Source: a bacterium
GTDB taxonomy: Bacteria; Electryoneota; AABM5-125-24; Hatepunaeales; Hatepunaeaceae
Length of the DNA stretch: 32,831 nt
Reading direction: 5' to 3'
Assembly (NCBI GenBank): GCA_025774605.1
Contig: JALGVR010000026.1
Span: forward strand, 1 to 32,831
Shown: piece after piece, positions 21,101-27,100 of the stretch
How the letters are laid out: each line of letters opens with the position of its first letter
How positions within the stretch are numbered: position 1 is the stretch's first letter
The notes under the pieces: generated by a model
The model's input: the letters and a program-made list of their open reading frames with translations, nothing else
What the model was told of the DNA's origin: nothing
Database searches by the model: none
Position numbers and translations under genes: made by a program

Positions 21101-24100
21101 CGGGAGGAACCGGACGGCGACCGGGTGGCGTTCTCCGCTGAAGATCTGCCCTACGGCGCTTCGCTTGAGGACAACCTGTTCCACTGGACGCCGAACTTCG
21201 ACCAGGCGGGCGATTACGATGTGACCTTCCGCGTCACCGACTTCGGACAGCCGCCGCTCTCCGACGAGGAAACCGTCACCATCACAGTATATAATTCAAA
21301 CCATCCGCCGTACTGGCGTGCGGTTCCGCCGATCACCGCACGCGAGGGAATGCGCGTGCAGTTCCCGCTACATGCCTATGACCGGGATGAATTGGGCGGG
21401 AGAGGTGAGGGAGACCTGGAGCTCACCTCCGGCGACCTGCCGGAAGGCGCCGGGTTCAGAGACCTCGGAGACGGCTCCGGGGCGTTCCTCTGGCAGACCG
21501 ACCGCCGCTCCGCCGGCGAGTATCATCCGTACTTCGTTGCCTTCGACGGCGAACTGCGGGATACGCTGGTGGTGGACATCACAATCAGAAACGCCAACCG
21601 GCCGCCAAGACTGGAGCACGTTGAGGACCAGACGGTTATGGTCGGCGATACGCTTGACTTGCCGATCCACGCCACCGACAGCGATCCGGGTGACCAGGAG
21701 GATCTCGAGCTTGCCGCGGGCAACCTGCCGGAAGGCGCCGAGTTTGAGGATCTTGGTGAGGGCGAAGGCAGGCTGCACTGGATACCGTCGTTTGACGAAC
21801 GGGGCGTTTATCCGGACGTGATCTTTACCGCCACCGATCCGCTTGGCGCCAGCGACCGCGAAACGGTTGTGCTGACGGCGCGCGTGATCGACGGCGATCC
21901 CCCGCAGTTCACCGATGTATATCCGGACGTTGACGACACCGTCCGATCGAACCTTCCCTGCATCCACGCTAATATAGTCGATGAACTGAGCGAAGTCGTC
22001 GCTGTCCGGTTCTCATTCGACAACACTGATTATGATGATTTTGAATATGACCGTGAGAGTGGTGAATTCGAGTGGTGGCTGGATGAACATGTATCGCAGG
22101 GCGAACATCACTTCATGATTCGCGCCGTTGACACATACCGCAACACCACTGTTTACACCGTCCGGTATATCGTCGACAGCAACGCGGGCGTCATCGAGAT
22201 CGATGATCTCCCGGCATACACGAGGCATTCACTGATCTATATCGGCGGATCGTGCGAACCGCTGCTGTACGTCCAGTTGTGGCGGGATGATGAAATGCTG
22301 CAGCAGGGTCGAGCCAATCCCGCCGGCAGATTCCTGTTCCGCGACATCGAGCTGAATATAACGAATACATTCACGGTGACCGGTTATGATCTAATGAACA
22401 ACGCCGCCACGCCGGACTGGGCTAATGTAATGCTTGATGTTTTTCCGCCGGAAGTTCAGATGGTCTCACCGCTCGAGTACAGTTCGTCGAATACCCCTGA
22501 GATCATCGTCCATGTTGAGGATTACGGCGTGGGCATCAACATCGAAGGGGGAGGTTTCGAGCGACAGGGGATTGTTCTGTTCCTGGACAACGAGCGGATC
22601 TTCGACTGGGATTACGAAGACGGCCTGCTTCATTACCAGGTGGAGGAAGCGCTTGACGAGGGTGAGCATCTCGTCACTGTGGTCGCCGTCGACCGACTGG
22701 GGAACATGCGGGACGACCCCTTCTGGCATATCTTCCTGGTTGACAGCGAGCCGCCTTCGGCCGAGCACCTGTTCTTCGGGGAGCATGTATATGCCATCGG
22801 CAACCGCAGGCCTCCGATCACCATCCCCGTCTTCGACCCGCTTCCCTCCAGCGGCATCGAATCCGATTCCATCCGGTTGATACTGGATGATGAGGAGCTC
22901 GACTTCACCTGGCACGAGGTGGACAAGGCGGTAACCTATGAGTTCCCTGAGGATGATACGCTTGATCTCGGTGAACACGACCTCTACTTCACGGTCTGGG
23001 ATCAAGCCGGCAACAGCTTCGAAGCTTCGGGGCAGTTCATTGTCGAGGACGTGGAGGACGGCGATCCGCCCTTCTTTGACAACTTCTTCCCGCCGCCGTT
23101 CGGCGTAGCCGGCTGGGGCGGGGACGAAGGCGGTGATGCGGTCATGCATCGCGCCGATATCACCGGCGACACGGTCTCCTTCGTCATCGGCGACATCGAT
23201 GCCGGCGTGGACTGGGAATCAGTCCGCATGCAGATCATCGCCCTCAACGATCCTGATGATCCCGATGATAACGACACGACGGAGATATTCTGGGATGACA
23301 TGGTCGCCCGCGTACCACCCGGGCGGATGATGGCGCCTATGCCGCACCGGCAGCCGGGCGTTGAGCTGGCGCCCGAGGAGATGCCGGGGCTCGAGGAGGG
23401 GATAAACCAGGTGAACGTATTCGGCGCCGACGACGACGGCAACGACGGCGAAGACGGATGGGAGTTCTTCTACGACGTCCACAACCCCGATCCGCCCGAG
23501 CTCGACGCACCTGAATCGGCGTACGTGAGCGAGACCGAAGTAACAGTCGCCGGAACCACGGGCAGCGACGATCCGGAATACGAGGAGGGATACGAAAACA
23601 ATCCGACCCTGAGAATATACGTCAACGGTGAAATGGTCGTTGAAGCCGACGTGGGCTACGATTCCGAATTCAGCGTCGAGGAAGTTCCGCTCGCCGAAGG
23701 TGAAAACGTCATCGAGGCGACGATCGTCGACGGCGCCGACAACGAGTCCGATCTCAGCAACCAGATTGAGCTGTTCGTAGATGTAACCGACCCCGAGATC
23801 GACGGCTTTGAGGCGACCGGCGGACCTCACCTGGCGACCGGGACCCCTGAATTCACCGCCGCGCTGATCGATGTTGACAGCGGGATCGATGCCGACAATA
23901 TCAGTCTGACAATAGGTGAGCTCGCGGTGCCGGCGGAGTATAACGAGGAGGAAGAGCTGATGACCGCCCAGGTGAGCGGGGATGACGCGCTGGAGAGCGG
24001 GGATTACACCGCGCGTCTCGTCGTCCTTGACCTGGCGGGCAATTCGGACACGTCATATTACGAGTTCGACGTGGACCTGAGTGCCGTCGCCCCCCCCGAA

Positions 24101-27100
24101 ATACTGACCTTCAATTACTATACGAGCATCAGCCGCATAAACCTGAGCGGTGAGGGCCAGGTCGGCACCGATATAGTAGTATTCCTGAACGACGAGGAGA
24201 TCAGCAGGTTCAGCCTCGCCGATTCGGCACGGTTCGTGTTCGAATACACGGCTCAGGGTTTGCCGGATACTTCTTTTGTTGACCTGACGGCTGTCAATCC
24301 CGCTGGAACCGAGAGCGAGCATACCGAGGCGGAGACGCTGGTCGTCGACAATGATCCGCCCACATACGCGGGCAGTGATCCTGGTGACGGTGTCATTGTC
24401 GATCTTGAAGACCTGGAGCAGGTTCGCGTGTTCGTCTCCGACCCGATTTCCGGAGTTGAACCCGACAGCCTGACGTTGCGGTTGCGGGGTGAACCGTTCG
24501 AGTTCGAACTCACTGAAACCGACAGCGGTTACTGGCTAACGGTCGATGTCAGCGAGGAGGAATTTGATGAGGATGAAGCAGTCGAGGTAATGGTCGGGAG
24601 TTATGACCGGTCTCTGCCGCCAAACGAGGGAGAAACCGTATGGGAGTTCGTCACCTCCAGGAGTCACCCGCCGGTGGTGGATCTGCCCGACACCAGCTTC
24701 AACGAGGACGAACAACTGACACTCGATCTCAGCGGCTTCATAACCGATGACGACAACTCCTTTGATGAACTGGACTTATCCGAAGAGCTCCTCCAGGGTG
24801 GGGACAACGCCGAACTTCAGTACGACGCGGAGGAAGGCTTCCTGCACCTGACTGCGGACGAGAACTGGTTCGGTGACCTGCAGCTTGCCGTGGAAGCTGT
24901 CGATCCGGATGATCAGTCCGACGCGGACACCGCCATGGTCGATGTGCTGGCGGTGAACGATCCGCCTGTAATCGGACGCATACCCGATGATACGACCGCT
25001 TATGTCGACAGGGAGTTCACCATGGAAGTTACCGCCGAGGACATCGATCCCGACGACGAACTGACCTTCAGCGACAACAGCGATCTGTTCGAGATCAGCC
25101 AAGACGGTGAAATCTCCTGGACGCCGACCGAGGAGGAGCTCGGCCAGCACGTAATCGAAATTTACGTAACCGACAGCGGAGACGCCGGCGATACGGCAAT
25201 GTTCCGCCTGTTCGTCGCCGCCGAGAACGAGCCGATCGAACTGGTCGATCCGATCGACGACGTGACGCTGAACGAAGATCACGAACCGGTTGTAATCACC
25301 GACCTGGACGATGTCTTCAATGATCCCGAAGGCGCCGAAATCAACTACAGCATGGAATACGGGGAAGGGATCACGATCGAAATCGACCAGGAGACGAATG
25401 AGGCCGAGCTCCGGCTCGACAACGACTTCTTCGGTGAGGTCGAGGTGATCGTAACCGCCGACGATCTGGCTGGGTCGCAGCTCGCCGACACCTTTATGGT
25501 CGATGTTTCACCGGTGAACGATCCGCCCCGCCAGGTCGGACTGCTGCCCTATGAAGTCATGACGCGGGAGAACCTGGGCAGGTTGGAGATCGCCGGTCTG
25601 GACACGGTGTTCATCGACGTCGATGAGGGTGAGATCGAGTACGACTGGGAGGGCGGTGAACACCTGGGCGTGGACATCGACGAAGAGCTGGTGTTGAGCA
25701 TAACCCCCGATGAAGGATTCCAGGGCGAGGAGACGTTCACGCTGATCGTGGAGGATGGGATAGAAGACGAAGGGCGCACCCCGCGCAGGTTCGCCTTCGA
25801 GGGCTGGCGGTTCGATCCGGGGCATAATCGCAACGGGCTCGATCCGCGCCGGGATGAAGCCACCCGGATCGAAATCACCGTCGAAGTCAGGCGAATAAAC
25901 CACCCGCCCGTCGCCGCGGTCGATGATCCTTATGTAATTGATATGGAAGAGGATCAGGATCCGCTGGTCATCGATCCTCCGATTGACGAGATGTTCACTG
26001 ATCCCGACCCTGATGAGATACTCGAAGTCACCTGGGAGGAGATCGAGGGGCCGATCGAGCTGTCGCTCGACGAGGCGGAGGAGCAGATCATCGCCACCAT
26101 CGTCGAGGAGAACTGGAACGGTGAATTCGACTACCCGATCGTCTGCCGGGATTACGAGGGCGAGGAGGCTGAACTGACGCTTGCCTTCCACGTCGCATCG
26201 GTCAATGATCCTCCGGAGGTCGTCGGTCAGATCGGCGACGTTGAAGTTGACGAGGACGCCGATCCGCGCCGCGCGGACATCGTCGATCTCGATGACGTAT
26301 TCTCCGACATCGATGACGATGATCTCACGTACGGCGTCGCGGACGCGCCGGAGATGCTGAACATCGCGGTCGACGAACAGGATAACATGTTGTACATCGA
26401 CCCCGAGGACAACTACAACATCCCCGACGGCGTTGAGATCACGGTCTTCGCCGATGACGGTCACGATGGTCGGGTAATGGTCGGATTCCGCACCGCGCGG
26501 AACACACCGGCCGAAGCGGTCTCGCATGATGCCGGTCCCGTACGCCGGTTGAGATCCATAAGTCAACCGGGGACAGTCGGTCGGTCATCACGGTCGGCAA
26601 GGCGGTTGCGCACCACTTCAGACGCCTGGCGGCTGCCTGAAACCAACGATCGACCTTCAATCAACGCATCCGGCGCGCCGCGCCGTGACGATGCGGCGGA
26701 AGCCTCGTTCACGCTGACGATAGCTGCCGTAAATGATCCGCCCTACTGGCTCGAATGGGAGGATCCGATGGTGGATGAAGGGCAACTCTGCGAGCTGATC
26801 TTAACCGCCGACGATATTGACCTTCACTTCGAGGGTGACGAGTTGACCGCGACTGTGTTCGATGACGACGGGCTCTTCGACCGCGGCGCTGAATTCACGG
26901 CTAACGGCGACAATACATTTACGTTCAGCTGGGAGACCGGTTACGAGGACGCGGGGACCTATCATCCGGTGTTCGATGTGGAGGATCAGCAGGGGGCTGC
27001 CGACCGGTTGACGGCTGAAATCGCGGTCGACAACGTCAACCGCGCACCCGTCTGGGACGACATTCCCGATACGGTTGAGGTCGACGAAGCCGCGGAACTG